Source: Flavobacteriaceae bacterium EG-1 (GTDB taxonomy: Bacteria; Bacteroidota; Bacteroidia; Flavobacteriales; Flavobacteriaceae). Taken from it: a stretch of 64,000 nt of DNA. Positions 24,901-32,728 of the stretch are shown piece after piece (within the stretch, counting starts at the first letter, position 1; each line of letters opens with the position of its first letter). Made by a program: the position numbers and the translations under genes. The stretch spans positions 1,151,793 to 1,215,792 of the forward strand of contig NZ_WJPK01000002.1 of the NCBI RefSeq assembly GCF_009649685.1. The letters run 5' to 3'. The notes under the pieces were generated by a model that saw only the letters and a list, made by a program, of their open reading frames with translations, was not told the origin of the DNA and did not search any database.

Positions 24901-25330
24901 GGAGGATATCCAAAAAATAGAACAAGAAGGCGAAATATCACTAAATATTGAAAATAAAGTTATTAATTTACAGTTACAAGATGTAGAGATTACCTCTCAA
25001 GATATTGAAGGATGGTTAGTTGCAAGCTCAGGTGCATTAACTGTTGCCCTTGATGTTTCAATTGATGAAAATCTAAGAAGAGAGGGTATTGCACGAGAAC
25101 TTGTAAATCGAATTCAGAATATTCGTAAAGAATCGGGTTATGAGGTTACTGATAAAATAGATGTAAAAATGTTGAAAGATGGGCTTGTAGAAAAGGCTGT
25201 TGAAAGTAATATTAATTATATCAAAACAGAAACATTAACAGCAGACCTTATTTTTGAGGAGAAACTGGAAGAAGGCACTGAAATTGCCTTTGATGAAGTT
25301 AAAACAAAATTGTTTATCGAAAAACACTAA
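21932..25330 (+). CDS. ileS: Isoleucyl-tRNA synthetase, IleRS2-like, with GxHH signature
   Basis: An 1132-residue class I synthetase that charges tRNA-Ile with isoleucine. The Rossmann domain carries GPPSANGMPGIHH, where the class I HxGH motif reads G55-I-H-H58 (nt 22094-22105), and KMSKR at 680-684. The CP1 editing domain lies near 200-420 (AWTTTPWTLPSNTAL), followed by the anticodon-binding domain. Size and the C-terminal extension fit the eukaryote-like IleRS2 branch. It is followed 4 bp later by the DksA-like gene and they probably share a transcript. Confidence 0.97.
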   Translation: MKFAEYKGLDLPKIADEILSYWKTNDIFEKSVTTREGKENYVFYEGPPSANGMPGIHHVMARTIKDIFPRYKTMKGFQVKRKAGWDTHGLPIELGVEKELGITKEDIGVKISVEDYNAACKKAVMRYTDVWNEMTEKVGYWVDMEDPYITYKSKYMETVWWLLKQIYEKGLIYKGYTIQPYSPKAGTGLSSHELNQPGTYQDVTDTTVVAQFKAVEDSLPEFLKNEGTIFFLAWTTTPWTLPSNTALTVGSKIDYVLVETYNQYTFQPMNVVLAKSLVSKQFAGKFVRVDEKSDLLAYKSGDKKIPFYIVKEFVGKDLVGIKYEQLLDYALPYEAAENAFRIIDGDFVTTEDGTGIVHTAPTFGADDMFVAQKAVPPVPPLLVLDENANPVPLVDLKGKFRPEMDDLAGKYVKNEYYEDGEAPERSVDVEIAIRLKEENKAFKVEKYVHSYPNCWRTDKPILYYPLDSWFIKISDVKDKMFELNKTINWKPKATGEGRFGNWLANANDWNLSRSRYWGIPLPIWRTEDGSEELMIGSVKELKDEMAKAIKAGVLEKDIFKDFVVGDMSESNYDKIDLHKNIVDQIVLVSKAGKPMKRESDLIDVWFDSGSMPYAQWHYPFENDHLINNNETFPANFIAEGVDQTRGWFYTLHAIATMVFDSVAYKNVVSNGLVLDKEGKKMSKRLGNAVDPFETMNAHGPDATRWYMISNANPWDNLKFDIDGIVEVKRKFFGTLYNTYSFFSLYANIDEFKYAEADIPLEKRPEIDRWILSELHTLISNVDDAYGDYEPTRATRAISNFVQENLSNWYVRLCRRRFWKGDYQEDKISAYQTLYTCLITVAKLSAPVAPFFMDRLYKDLMATTKQEAFESVHLSNFPLCDKSVIDVALERKMEKAQTISSLVLSIRQKERIKVRQPLKRVMIPILNTEQKEDIEAVSELIKSEVNVKKIELLDDASNILVKQIKPNFKVLGPKYGKEMKQIAQKVSAFKPEDIQKIEQEGEISLNIENKVINLQLQDVEITSQDIEGWLVASSGALTVALDVSIDENLRREGIARELVNRIQNIRKESGYEVTDKIDVKMLKDGLVEKAVESNINYIKTETLTADLIFEEKLEEGTEIAFDEVKTKLFIEKH

Positions 25331-25334
25331 AAAA

Positions 25335-25718
25335 ATGGCAGATGACTTAAAAGTCAGATATTCTGACAAAAACTTGGAAGAGTTCAGGGTTGTAATCGAG
25401 GAGAAGATAGAAAAAGCTAAAAGCCATCTAGAACTTTTAAAAAGTTCTTATATGAATGATGGTAATAATGGTACAGATGATACTTCGCCTACGTTTAAAG
25501 CTTTTGAAGAAGGATCGCAAACTATGAGTAAAGAAGCTAATACACAATTGGCTATTCGACAGGAAAAATTTATTCGAGATTTAAAGAATGCTTTGTTACG
25601 AATTGAAAATAAAACCTACGGTGTTTGTCGTGTAACAGGTAAATTAATTAATAAAGAACGTCTTTTACTTGTTCCGCATGCTACTTTAAGTATAGAAGCA
25701 AAAAATATGCAGAAGTAA
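25335..25718 (+). CDS. TraR/DksA family zinc-finger-like protein
   Basis: A 127-residue protein. I start it at the ATG at 25335, 4 bp after the ileS stop; an upstream in-frame ATG at 25254 lies inside ileS. The N-terminal half is a coiled coil (EEKIEKAKSHLELLKSSY), and the C-terminal part has the DksA pattern ALLRIENKTYGVCRVTGKLINKERL (in part) and LLLVPHATL. Only one of the four zinc Cys positions is kept, so the finger is probably metal-free. DksA proteins bind RNA polymerase through the secondary channel with ppGpp. A terminator follows. Confidence 0.9.
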   Translation: MADDLKVRYSDKNLEEFRVVIEEKIEKAKSHLELLKSSYMNDGNNGTDDTSPTFKAFEEGSQTMSKEANTQLAIRQEKFIRDLKNALLRIENKTYGVCRVTGKLINKERLLLVPHATLSIEAKNMQK

Positions 25719-25740
25719 AATTGTCTTAATAATAATATAG

Positions 25741-25776
25741 AAACCTGCAGAGAATTAATCTTGCAGGTTTTTTTTT
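25741..25776 (+). terminator. Intrinsic terminator after the ileS-dksA-like pair
   Basis: Stem AAACCTGCA (25741-25749) with TGCAGGTTT (25762-25770), followed by a T tract to 25776. Confidence 0.88.
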
Positions 25777-25781
25777 GATTC

Positions 25782-26399
25782 ATGCGGAAACTATTTTTAT
25801 TTATTTTTTTTTCTACCAATCTGTTGAGTGCTCAGAAGATTGTGAAAAAAACTATTGTAAATAACGCAATAGAGACTATTGAAATAGACGCTAAGAATTG
25901 CTTTAGAGTTAATTTAAAAACTTCAAATACTGATGAATTGATTGTTAGAGCAACTATTGACGGTGAATACAGTAAAGACCTATTTTTAAATGTAAAAGAA
26001 GAAGATGCAAATATATTTGTAAGTACTGGTTTTACCCCGAACTTTAAAAACCCAAATGATAAGTTAAGTGCTCACAAAGTTGTATCAATAGCATTGGATG
26101 TAATTATACCTGAGAATCATAAGCTAAGAGTTTATGGTACAAGTTGTAATGTTTTGGCTACTGGTAATTATAAGTATTTAAACGTTACTTTAAATGATGG
26201 TATTTGTGTTTTAAATGAAGTTGCTTATAATACAATGGTTACTACCCAAAGTGGAGATATTTTTTTGACGGCAATAAAAGGTGAAATAAAAGCAAATAGT
26301 AAGTACGGTATTGTCGAAAAAAACGTTATTCCGATTGGGGAAAATTATTTCGTTTTAAAAACAATTACTGGTGACATTCAATTCACCAAAAGTGAATAA
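25782..26399 (+). CDS. Secreted DUF4097-like beta-strand protein
   Basis: A 205-residue exported protein with a signal peptide (MRKLFLFIFFSTNLLSAQ). The remainder is almost all beta-strand; the run of short strands near the end (VTTQSGDIFLTAIKGEIKAN, KTITGDIQFTKSE) recalls the right-handed helix of DUF4097/adhesin-like proteins. I cannot assign a function. It sits between the ileS terminator and lspA on the same strand. Confidence 0.75.
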   Translation: MRKLFLFIFFSTNLLSAQKIVKKTIVNNAIETIEIDAKNCFRVNLKTSNTDELIVRATIDGEYSKDLFLNVKEEDANIFVSTGFTPNFKNPNDKLSAHKVVSIALDVIIPENHKLRVYGTSCNVLATGNYKYLNVTLNDGICVLNEVAYNTMVTTQSGDIFLTAIKGEIKANSKYGIVEKNVIPIGENYFVLKTITGDIQFTKSE

Positions 26400-26421
26400 A
26401 ATTAAATTGTAATTAAAGAGT

Positions 26422-26429
26422 TATTTTTG
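26422..26429 (+). promoter_or_regulatory. Putative lspA -7 box
   Basis: TATTTTTG matches TAnnTTTG and lies 16 bp before the lspA ATG at 26446. Confidence 0.45.
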
Positions 26430-26445
26430 CCGATAATATTTGAAT

Positions 26446-27114
26446 ATGGGACTAAAAAAGTCAATTTTACTTATTTCTTTGATATTAATTATTGACCAAG
26501 TCAGTAAATTCTATATTAAAACAAATTTTGTTTTAGGGGAGTCTGTAGACGTATTCAATTGGTTTAAAATTCTTTTTATTGAAAATGAAGGCGCTGCCTG
26601 GGGTGCTAAGCTAAGTGATCTTTTGCCAATTTCTGATGATACTGGAAAATTGGTACTTACCATTTTTAGGCTTTTTGCTATAGTTGGAATTGGATATTGG
26701 CTTTATGATATAATAAAAAAGCAATCTTCAAAAACTTACATTTTGGCGGTATGTTTAATTTTCGCAGGAGCATTAGGTAATATATTGGATTCCGTGTTTT
26801 ATGGTGTTTTATTTGACGCAAGTAATGGTAATGTAGCTACACTTTTTTCAGATGAGCCTTATGGAGGTATTTTTTATGGTAAGGTTGTAGATATGCTGTA
26901 TTTTCCTATGGTTGATACTACATGGCCAGAATGGATGCCTCTTGTAGGCGGTGACCGCTTTAGGTTTTTTGAACCTGTTTTTAATATTGCCGATACAGCA
27001 ATAAGTACAGGTGTGGGCATCTTAATAGTATTTAATAAAAGGGTTTTCGGAGAACATGAAGAAGAATTGGAGAAAACTTCTGAAAATGAGAACTATTCTG
27101 CTGCGAAAGAATAG
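26446..27114 (+). CDS. lspA: Prolipoprotein signal peptidase (signal peptidase II)
   Basis: A 222-residue inner-membrane aspartic protease that removes the signal peptide from lipidated prolipoproteins. I prefer the ATG at 26446 to the TTG two codons earlier. Conserved blocks are IDQVSK (Asp17), NEGAAWG (from Asn47), GNILDSVFYG with catalytic Asp115 and FNIADTAIS with catalytic Asp183. The GNxxDS form instead of GNxxDR and the 50-residue insertion between the two aspartates make it longer than the enterobacterial protein. It serves the many lipoproteins in this window. Overlaps the convergent 5-FCL gene by 22 bp. Confidence 0.95.
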   Translation: MGLKKSILLISLILIIDQVSKFYIKTNFVLGESVDVFNWFKILFIENEGAAWGAKLSDLLPISDDTGKLVLTIFRLFAIVGIGYWLYDIIKKQSSKTYILAVCLIFAGALGNILDSVFYGVLFDASNGNVATLFSDEPYGGIFYGKVVDMLYFPMVDTTWPEWMPLVGGDRFRFFEPVFNIADTAISTGVGILIVFNKRVFGEHEEELEKTSENENYSAAKE

Positions 27115-27659
27115 TTTTTATCGGGTGTAATGCAATAATCTAAAGGAATATCTTTTTCATAAATATCACTTATTTCTTCAACTGGTTCAAAAAAAGACAA
27201 ACCAACCTTTATAGTTTCAGGTCTACAACTAGCTAAAAAATCATCGTAAAATCCTTTTCCATATCCTATTCGGTTTCCGAATAAATCAAATGCTAATAAA
27301 GGCACAAAAACTACATCAATTTTATCAGGAGAAATTTCAATTCCATCTACGGGTTCGGGAATGTTAAGATTGCTATTTTTTAATTTGGTATTATCTGTAA
27401 GTAAAAAGTGCTTTAATTTATTATCAAAAACTTTGGGTAGCACAATGTTTTTATCTTTTCCGTGTAAAATAGATAGTAAAAATGAAGTGTCTGGTTCTTT
27501 GTTCTTAGAAATAGATAGAAAAATATGATAGTAATTAAAATTCCATATCGGAATTTTAAGAGCATTATTGGCAATGCTTAAACTGGCGTTTACCAAAAAC
27601 TGTGCAGAGCAGTTTTTTCTACGTTCTTTGAAGTTTAATCTTAAATCTTTCTTATTCAT
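27093..27659 (-). CDS. 5-formyltetrahydrofolate cyclo-ligase
   Basis: A 188-residue cytosolic ATP-dependent enzyme converting 5-formyl-THF to 5,10-methenyl-THF. The family blocks are LRLNFKERRK at the N-terminus, FVPLLAFDLFGNRIGYGKGFYD near 130-155 (substrate and phosphate loop GYGKGFYD), and the terminal PLDYCITPD. Length is normal. Its 3' end overlaps lspA by 22 bp, tail to tail. The 30-residue membrane protein gene lies 43 bp upstream on the same strand. Confidence 0.93.
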   Translation of the reverse strand: MNKKDLRLNFKERRKNCSAQFLVNASLSIANNALKIPIWNFNYYHIFLSISKNKEPDTSFLLSILHGKDKNIVLPKVFDNKLKHFLLTDNTKLKNSNLNIPEPVDGIEISPDKIDVVFVPLLAFDLFGNRIGYGKGFYDDFLASCRPETIKVGLSFFEPVEEISDIYEKDIPLDYCITPDKNYSFAAE

Positions 27660-27702
27660 GATTTTAGATTGAACTATAACAATTCGGGGGTTGTAAAATT
27701 TA

Positions 27703-27795
27703 CTACTCTACTTCTTCAACAGATGAGGAGAAATAAAATTTAAAGCAAACCATCAAGACTAAATAGAGTCCTAATATGATAAAGTATTTGTCCAT
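27703..27795 (-). CDS. 30-residue single-pass membrane protein (unrecognised)
   Basis: A short minus-strand frame, ATG at 27795 to TAG at 27703, encodes a 30-residue peptide starting MDKYFIILGLYLVLMV, then CFKFYFSSSVEEVE. It has one hydrophobic helix (residues 4-23) and an acidic tail, the layout of small inner-membrane peptides. The sequence is non-random for an A+T-rich spacer: a clean hydrophobic block between charged ends. It sits between 5-FCL and uvrC. I do not recognise a named family; homologues at the same place in relatives would confirm it. Confidence 0.5.
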   Translation of the reverse strand: MDKYFIILGLYLVLMVCFKFYFSSSVEEVE

Positions 27796-28133
27796 ATTAT
27801 TTGTAATTGATATGGCTAAATGTAAATAAAATAAATCGTTAAAACCCCATTAACTGCAACTTTTTATCGATGAAATGCACACTTTTAATTTTTTATTAAC
27901 TTTTTACAGTATTCACCTGTGTATTTTGGGGAATTTTTAACGATTAAATTTTGGTATTTTAAGATTTGTAAGATCTTAAATGGGTCAACTAAAATTGATA
28001 ACTACGCGCAATTGAGTTTTATATATTATTCTTTTAACTTGTAACTGCGTTAAAAACTGATATTGTTCAATAAAAGAACAAAAAACGTAGTAATTTAACC
28101 TAGAATATTACTAAAAATGATTTTGATTGCCGC
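27796..28133. other. Gene-free spacer before uvrC
   Basis: A 338-bp A+T-rich stretch. I see a 10-bp palindrome TAAGATCTTA (27969-27978) and a near-match to the -7 box, TGATTTTG (28118-28125), just before uvrC; nothing else supportable. Confidence 0.4.
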
Positions 28134-29924
28134 ATGCCTCAAGAAGACTCCCTTAAAATACAAATAAGTGTACTGCCAAATGCTCCTGGGGTGTATCAGT
28201 TTTATAATAAAGAAGATAAAATATTATATGTTGGTAAGGCCAAGAATTTAAAAAAACGTGTGTCATCATATTTTAGTAAGAACCATGATAATGGTAAAAC
28301 TAGAATTCTTGTAAAGCATATTAAATCAATAAAACATATTGTTGTTTCAACCGAAACCGATGCACTTTTATTAGAAAATAATTTAATTAAAAAGTATCAG
28401 CCAAAATACAATGTACTTTTAAAAGACGATAAAAGCTATCCCTGGATTTGTATAAAAAAAGAACGATTTCCTAGAATTTTCCCTACTAGAAGATACATTA
28501 AAGATGGTTCGGAGTACTTTGGACCATTTACAAACATGTACACCGTACGTGTGTTGTTGGATTTGATAAAGGGTGTGTATCCATTAAGAACATGTAATTA
28601 TGATCTATCGGAGAAAAAGATTGCTGATGGTAAATATAAAGTTTGTTTAGAATATCATTTGGGCAATTGTAAGGGTCCGTGTGAAGGTTTACAATCTGAA
28701 GAAGATTACCAACAACAGATAAATGATATACGCGATATAATTAAAGGAAACTTCAAATCATCATTGCATTATTTCAAAAAACAGATGATTGCTCTGGCTG
28801 AAAAAAGATTGTATGAGGAGGCTCAGCAAATTAAGGAGAAAATTGAGGTATTAGAAAATTATCAAGTAAAGTCTACGATTGTTAATCCAAAAATTAATAA
28901 TGTAGATGTTTTTACTATAATTTCTGATGCAGAATTTGCGTATGTAAACTTTTTACAAATATCTCATGGTGCTGTTATTCGTTCACATACCATGGAAATG
29001 AAAAAGAAACTTGATGAAACGGATGAAGAATTATTACAAATGGGTATTATAGAAATTCGTCAACGTTTCAATTCGCATTCTAAAATATTGTACTTGCCTT
29101 TTGAAGTGGCCGTAGACCCAGATTTGAAAATAACGGTGCCAAAAACAGGTGATAAAAAACGAATTTTAGAATTATCGGAACGCAATGCTAAGTTTTATAG
29201 ACAAGATAGATTTAAGCAAATTAAAATTATTGACCCAGACCGACATACTAATCGTATTATGGCACAAATGAAAAAAGATCTTCGCCTTTCTGAAGAGCCA
29301 CGCCATATTGAATGTTTTGATAATAGTAATATACAAGGCACCAACCCAGTTGCTGCATGTGTTGTATTTATTAATGGTAAACCGGCCAAAAAAGAATATA
29401 GAAAGTTTAATATTAAAACGGTAGTGGGTCCTGATGATTTTGCTTCTATGGAAGAAGTTGTGTTTAGAAGGTATAAAAGATTATTGGATGAAGAAGCTAA
29501 TCTGCCTCAGTTAATAGTGATAGATGGTGGTAAAGGACAATTGTCTTCTGCGGTTAAAAGTTTAGATATGTTAGGTTTGCGAGGTAAAATTGCAATTGTA
29601 GGAATTGCAAAAAGGCTTGAAGAAATTTACTTTCCAGAGGATCCTATTCCGCTTTATCTTGATAAAAAATCGGAAAGTTTAAAAATTATACAGCAATTAC
29701 GAAACGAAGCACATCGTTTTGGCATAACTTTTCATAGACAATTACGCAGTAAAGGTGCACTAAATTCAGTTTTAGAAGAAATAGATGGTGTTGGTGCTAA
29801 AACCGCTGAAGAACTTTTAAAAAAATTTAAATCAGTAAAAAGAATTAAAGAAGCTACTCTAGAAGATTTAACTAAAATAGTAGGTTTGTCGAAAGCAAAA
29901 AATATTTATAAAACTTTTCATTAG
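28134..29924 (+). CDS. uvrC: Excinuclease ABC subunit C
   Basis: A 596-residue nucleotide-excision repair nuclease that makes both incisions around lesions marked by UvrAB. The GIY-YIG domain is at the N-terminus (GVYQFYNKEDKILYVGKAKN, 19-38), with DALLLENNLIKKYQPKYN after it. Cysteines near CNYDLSEKK and CKGPCEG fit the Fe-S-like region; the UVR motif is near 220-240. The RNase H-like nuclease half contains CFDNSNIQGTNPVA and IDGGKGQLSSA, and tandem helix-hairpin-helix motifs end the protein. Followed 19 bp later by the patatin-like gene. Confidence 0.97.
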   Translation: MPQEDSLKIQISVLPNAPGVYQFYNKEDKILYVGKAKNLKKRVSSYFSKNHDNGKTRILVKHIKSIKHIVVSTETDALLLENNLIKKYQPKYNVLLKDDKSYPWICIKKERFPRIFPTRRYIKDGSEYFGPFTNMYTVRVLLDLIKGVYPLRTCNYDLSEKKIADGKYKVCLEYHLGNCKGPCEGLQSEEDYQQQINDIRDIIKGNFKSSLHYFKKQMIALAEKRLYEEAQQIKEKIEVLENYQVKSTIVNPKINNVDVFTIISDAEFAYVNFLQISHGAVIRSHTMEMKKKLDETDEELLQMGIIEIRQRFNSHSKILYLPFEVAVDPDLKITVPKTGDKKRILELSERNAKFYRQDRFKQIKIIDPDRHTNRIMAQMKKDLRLSEEPRHIECFDNSNIQGTNPVAACVVFINGKPAKKEYRKFNIKTVVGPDDFASMEEVVFRRYKRLLDEEANLPQLIVIDGGKGQLSSAVKSLDMLGLRGKIAIVGIAKRLEEIYFPEDPIPLYLDKKSESLKIIQQLRNEAHRFGITFHRQLRSKGALNSVLEEIDGVGAKTAEELLKKFKSVKRIKEATLEDLTKIVGLSKAKNIYKTFH

Positions 29925-29943
29925 ATAATACGTTCTCTATTAT

Positions 29944-32208
29944 ATGGTTAGAATACTGTTTTTCTTTCTCTTTTTTATATTTGCTAGCCAAAACTATGCT
30001 CAATCAGTAATCGCTAAAAAAGACCTTAAAGTAGGGGTGGTTTTAAGTGGTGGAGGTGCCAAGGGTTTAGCACATATTGGAGCATTAAAAGTGATTGAAG
30101 CCGCTGGAATTAAAGTTGATTATATTGGTGGTACTAGTATGGGGGCCATTGTAGGTGGTTTGTACGCCTCTGGTTACAATGCTAAACAACTAGATTCCTT
30201 ATTTCGAAACTTAGACTTCCCAGAATTAATAGAAGATAATATTCCTCGAGGAGCTAAATCATTTTATGAGAAATCTGCCTCGGAAAAATATGCGTTGACC
30301 CTTCCATTTAATAATTTTAAACTTTCGTTTCCAACAGCATATTCTGGAGGTCAAAATATATATAGTGAATTAGTACGTGTATTATATCATGTAAAAGATG
30401 TGAGTGACTTTAGCAAATTGCCCATACCGTTTTTATGTATTGCAACTAATGTAGAAACTGGTGAGGAAATTTTAATGGATCGCGGCTATTTGCCAGAAGC
30501 TATAATGGCAAGTGGTACCTTTCCATCGCTTTTTGAACCTGCACCAGTAGGTGATCAAGTACTTATAGATGGTGGTGTAGTAAATAATTATCCTATTGAG
30601 GAAGTACGTAAAATGGGTGCTGACATAATTATTGGTGTAGATGTGCAACAAGGACTATTGGATCGAGACGGACTTTTATCAGCTACAGAAATTTTACTTC
30701 AAATTAATAATTACAGGTCGGCTGTAGATATGATTGATAAAGTAGACAAAACAGATATTTATATAAAACCAGAAATAACAAATTATACTGTTGTAGATTT
30801 TGATTCAAGTACTAAAATTATTGATAGTGGGGTACAGGCTGCCCAAGACAGATTAGGTGAGTTAGAAGAAATAGCGGAAGAACAAGCTTGGACTAGAAAA
30901 AGAGTGGTACCCATTAGTACACAAGATAGTTTAATTGTTAAACAAGTTGTTTTAAAAGGCAATGAGAATTATACAACTGGGTATGTAAAAGGTAAATTAC
31001 GTTTTGAGAATAATGAGAAAATTACCTTTGAAAAATTACAACAGGGTATTAATAATTTATCAGCTACAGATAACTTTAAAACAATTAGGTATGAATTGTT
31101 AACTAATGGAGATGGAGTAGACCTTTTAATTGATCTTAGAGAGAATAAAACAAAAACTTATTTGCGCTTAGGTGCTCATTATAATGATTTGTATAAAACT
31201 TCAGCACTCATAAATATTTCACATAAGAATTTGTTTATGAAAGACGACGTTGGCTCTTTCGATTTTATTTTTGGAGACAACATTCGATATAATCTTCAAT
31301 ATTTTGTGGATAAAGGTCCTTATTGGAGCTTTGGATTTAATTCGCGATTTAACGATTTTAAACATGAAGTTAATTACGACTTAATTGAATCAAATTTTAA
31401 TGTAGGCCCTGGACTAACGATTAATAATATAAGTCTAGATTTAACTGATTTTACGAATCAAGTTTATGTGCAAACAGTATTAAAAGAAGAATTTGCTTTT
31501 AGATTGGGTTTAGAGCATAAATACTTAAAGTTTAGTACAAAAACAATAGGCGAAGTTAGCGAAGAAGAATTGTCTGAAGATTTAACTATTGAAGATGGTA
31601 AAACAATTTTTGAAAAAAGTAATTACTATAGTTTATATGGTCAGCTCACATTAGATACATATGATGATAAGTATTTTCCTTCTAAGGGGTTATTTTTTGA
31701 TGGTGATTACCATGTTTATCTTTTCTCATCAGATTTCAATAATAATTTTAGAGAATTTTCAGTGGCTAAAGCAAGGCTCGGTGCTGCATTTCCATTATTG
31801 GATAATTTATCTTTGAATATAGAAACAGAAGGGGGTTTTAAATTAGGTACTTCTCCAGTTACAGCAATGGATTTTGTTCTAGGAGGTTACGGTACAGATT
31901 TAATAAATAATATTAGACCATTTTTTGGGTATGATTTTATTGCTTTACCAGGAAATAGTTTTGTAAAAGCATATGGCCGTCTCGATTTGGAAATAGCTCC
32001 TAAAAACCATGTGATGTTTGCAGCAAATTTCGCTAATGTAGATGATGATTTGTTTCGAACAGGAGAATGGTTCACAGCTCCAAATTTTTCAGGTTATGCA
32101 TTAGGATATGGTATTGAATCATTAATTGGACCTATGCAAGTTTTTTACTCTTGGACTCCAGAGCAAAATGAGGGTAATTTCTTTTTTAGCGTTGGCTATT
32201 GGTTTTAA
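29944..32208 (+). CDS. Patatin-like phospholipase fused to POTRA/BamA-type barrel
   Basis: A 754-residue outer-membrane protein. After a signal peptide (ending SQNYAQ, residue 20) comes a patatin domain with oxyanion loop SGGGAKGLAHIG (35-46), nucleophile Ser65 in GGTSMG and catalytic Asp209 in DGGVVNNYP. Residues about 320-390 form a POTRA-like unit (VKQVVLKGNENYTTGYVKG), and the C-terminal half is a surface-antigen (Omp85) barrel ending in an aromatic residue. This is the layout of the PlpD type V-d group, widespread in Bacteroidota as a non-secreted form. Probable lipase acting at the outer membrane. Confidence 0.92.
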   Translation: MVRILFFFLFFIFASQNYAQSVIAKKDLKVGVVLSGGGAKGLAHIGALKVIEAAGIKVDYIGGTSMGAIVGGLYASGYNAKQLDSLFRNLDFPELIEDNIPRGAKSFYEKSASEKYALTLPFNNFKLSFPTAYSGGQNIYSELVRVLYHVKDVSDFSKLPIPFLCIATNVETGEEILMDRGYLPEAIMASGTFPSLFEPAPVGDQVLIDGGVVNNYPIEEVRKMGADIIIGVDVQQGLLDRDGLLSATEILLQINNYRSAVDMIDKVDKTDIYIKPEITNYTVVDFDSSTKIIDSGVQAAQDRLGELEEIAEEQAWTRKRVVPISTQDSLIVKQVVLKGNENYTTGYVKGKLRFENNEKITFEKLQQGINNLSATDNFKTIRYELLTNGDGVDLLIDLRENKTKTYLRLGAHYNDLYKTSALINISHKNLFMKDDVGSFDFIFGDNIRYNLQYFVDKGPYWSFGFNSRFNDFKHEVNYDLIESNFNVGPGLTINNISLDLTDFTNQVYVQTVLKEEFAFRLGLEHKYLKFSTKTIGEVSEEELSEDLTIEDGKTIFEKSNYYSLYGQLTLDTYDDKYFPSKGLFFDGDYHVYLFSSDFNNNFREFSVAKARLGAAFPLLDNLSLNIETEGGFKLGTSPVTAMDFVLGGYGTDLINNIRPFFGYDFIALPGNSFVKAYGRLDLEIAPKNHVMFAANFANVDDDLFRTGEWFTAPNFSGYALGYGIESLIGPMQVFYSWTPEQNEGNFFFSVGYWF

Positions 32209-32467
32209 ATTTAGGAGATATAACAGCGTTTATATCTATCGTAACAAAATTTATATATTCATTGTTTTCAAATTATATTTCCTGTTTCAATTTTAGTTAG
32301 ATTTAGGTCCTTACTAAGGATATTCAGCTTATATAAATTGGTAAAATAATTAGTGGTTAATCCCCATATATTCTTAAAAAATTCCAAAATTTAATGCTTT
32401 TGAGCCAAAATATGTTAAGGGTTTAGTTAAAGTCCGTTAAAAGACTTTTTTGAAATAAACTTTGCTG

Positions 32468-32475
32468 TAAATTTG
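32468..32475 (+). promoter_or_regulatory. Putative -7 box of small RNA candidate 2
   Basis: TAAATTTG matches TAnnTTTG. A TTG at 32450-32452 is only 15 bp upstream, shorter than usual. Transcription would start near 32482. Confidence 0.45.
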
Positions 32476-32480
32476 TGGGA

Positions 32481-32582
32481 GTAAGGGGTGGTTCCCTTAC
32501 AACTTTAAGTATTGGTTTTTCATAATTTAAAGTTTGGTTGGTTATTTAGGAAAAGCCCAGTTTAAAAAACTGGGCTTTTTTT
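32481..32582 (+). ncRNA. Candidate structured small RNA 2 (twin of 4820-5033)
   Basis: About 100 nt, nearly all paired. GTAAGGG (32481-32487) pairs with CCCTTAC (32494-32500). AACTTTAAGT (32501-32510) pairs with ATTTAAAGTT (32525-32534; one G-U). TTTGGTTGGTTATTTAG (32533-32549) follows and is identical to 4976-4992 in candidate 1. A strong terminator starts one base later. In both candidates the stem in front of the shared 17-mer has a different sequence yet still pairs, which argues for selection on structure. The promoter box at 32468-32475 defines the 5' end. It may be a member of a known flavobacterial RNA motif; not tested. Confidence 0.65.
32551..32582 (+). terminator. Intrinsic terminator of small RNA candidate 2
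   Basis: Thirteen-base-pair stem AAAAGCCCAGTTT with AAACTGGGCTTTT around a 3-nt loop, running into a T tract. Confidence 0.88.
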
Positions 32583-32728
32583 ATATAAGTCATTTTTTTA
32601 ATCGCTAAAATCCCCTTTGTCATTTTTAAATGAATTAAACAATACTTTGGAATAAATTTTGTTTTAATAACAGTGAGCATACTAAAATTTAAAACACATT
32701 GTTTAATTTTAGTCTAATTTCTACCGAT

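Larger units (their letters stand above)
32209..32728. other. Gene-free region holding small RNA candidate 2
   Basis: 520 bp with no supportable protein gene. The part to 32467 is A+T-rich and shows nothing; 32468-32582 holds a promoter box and structured RNA candidate; 32583-32728 shows nothing clear. Confidence 0.5.
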
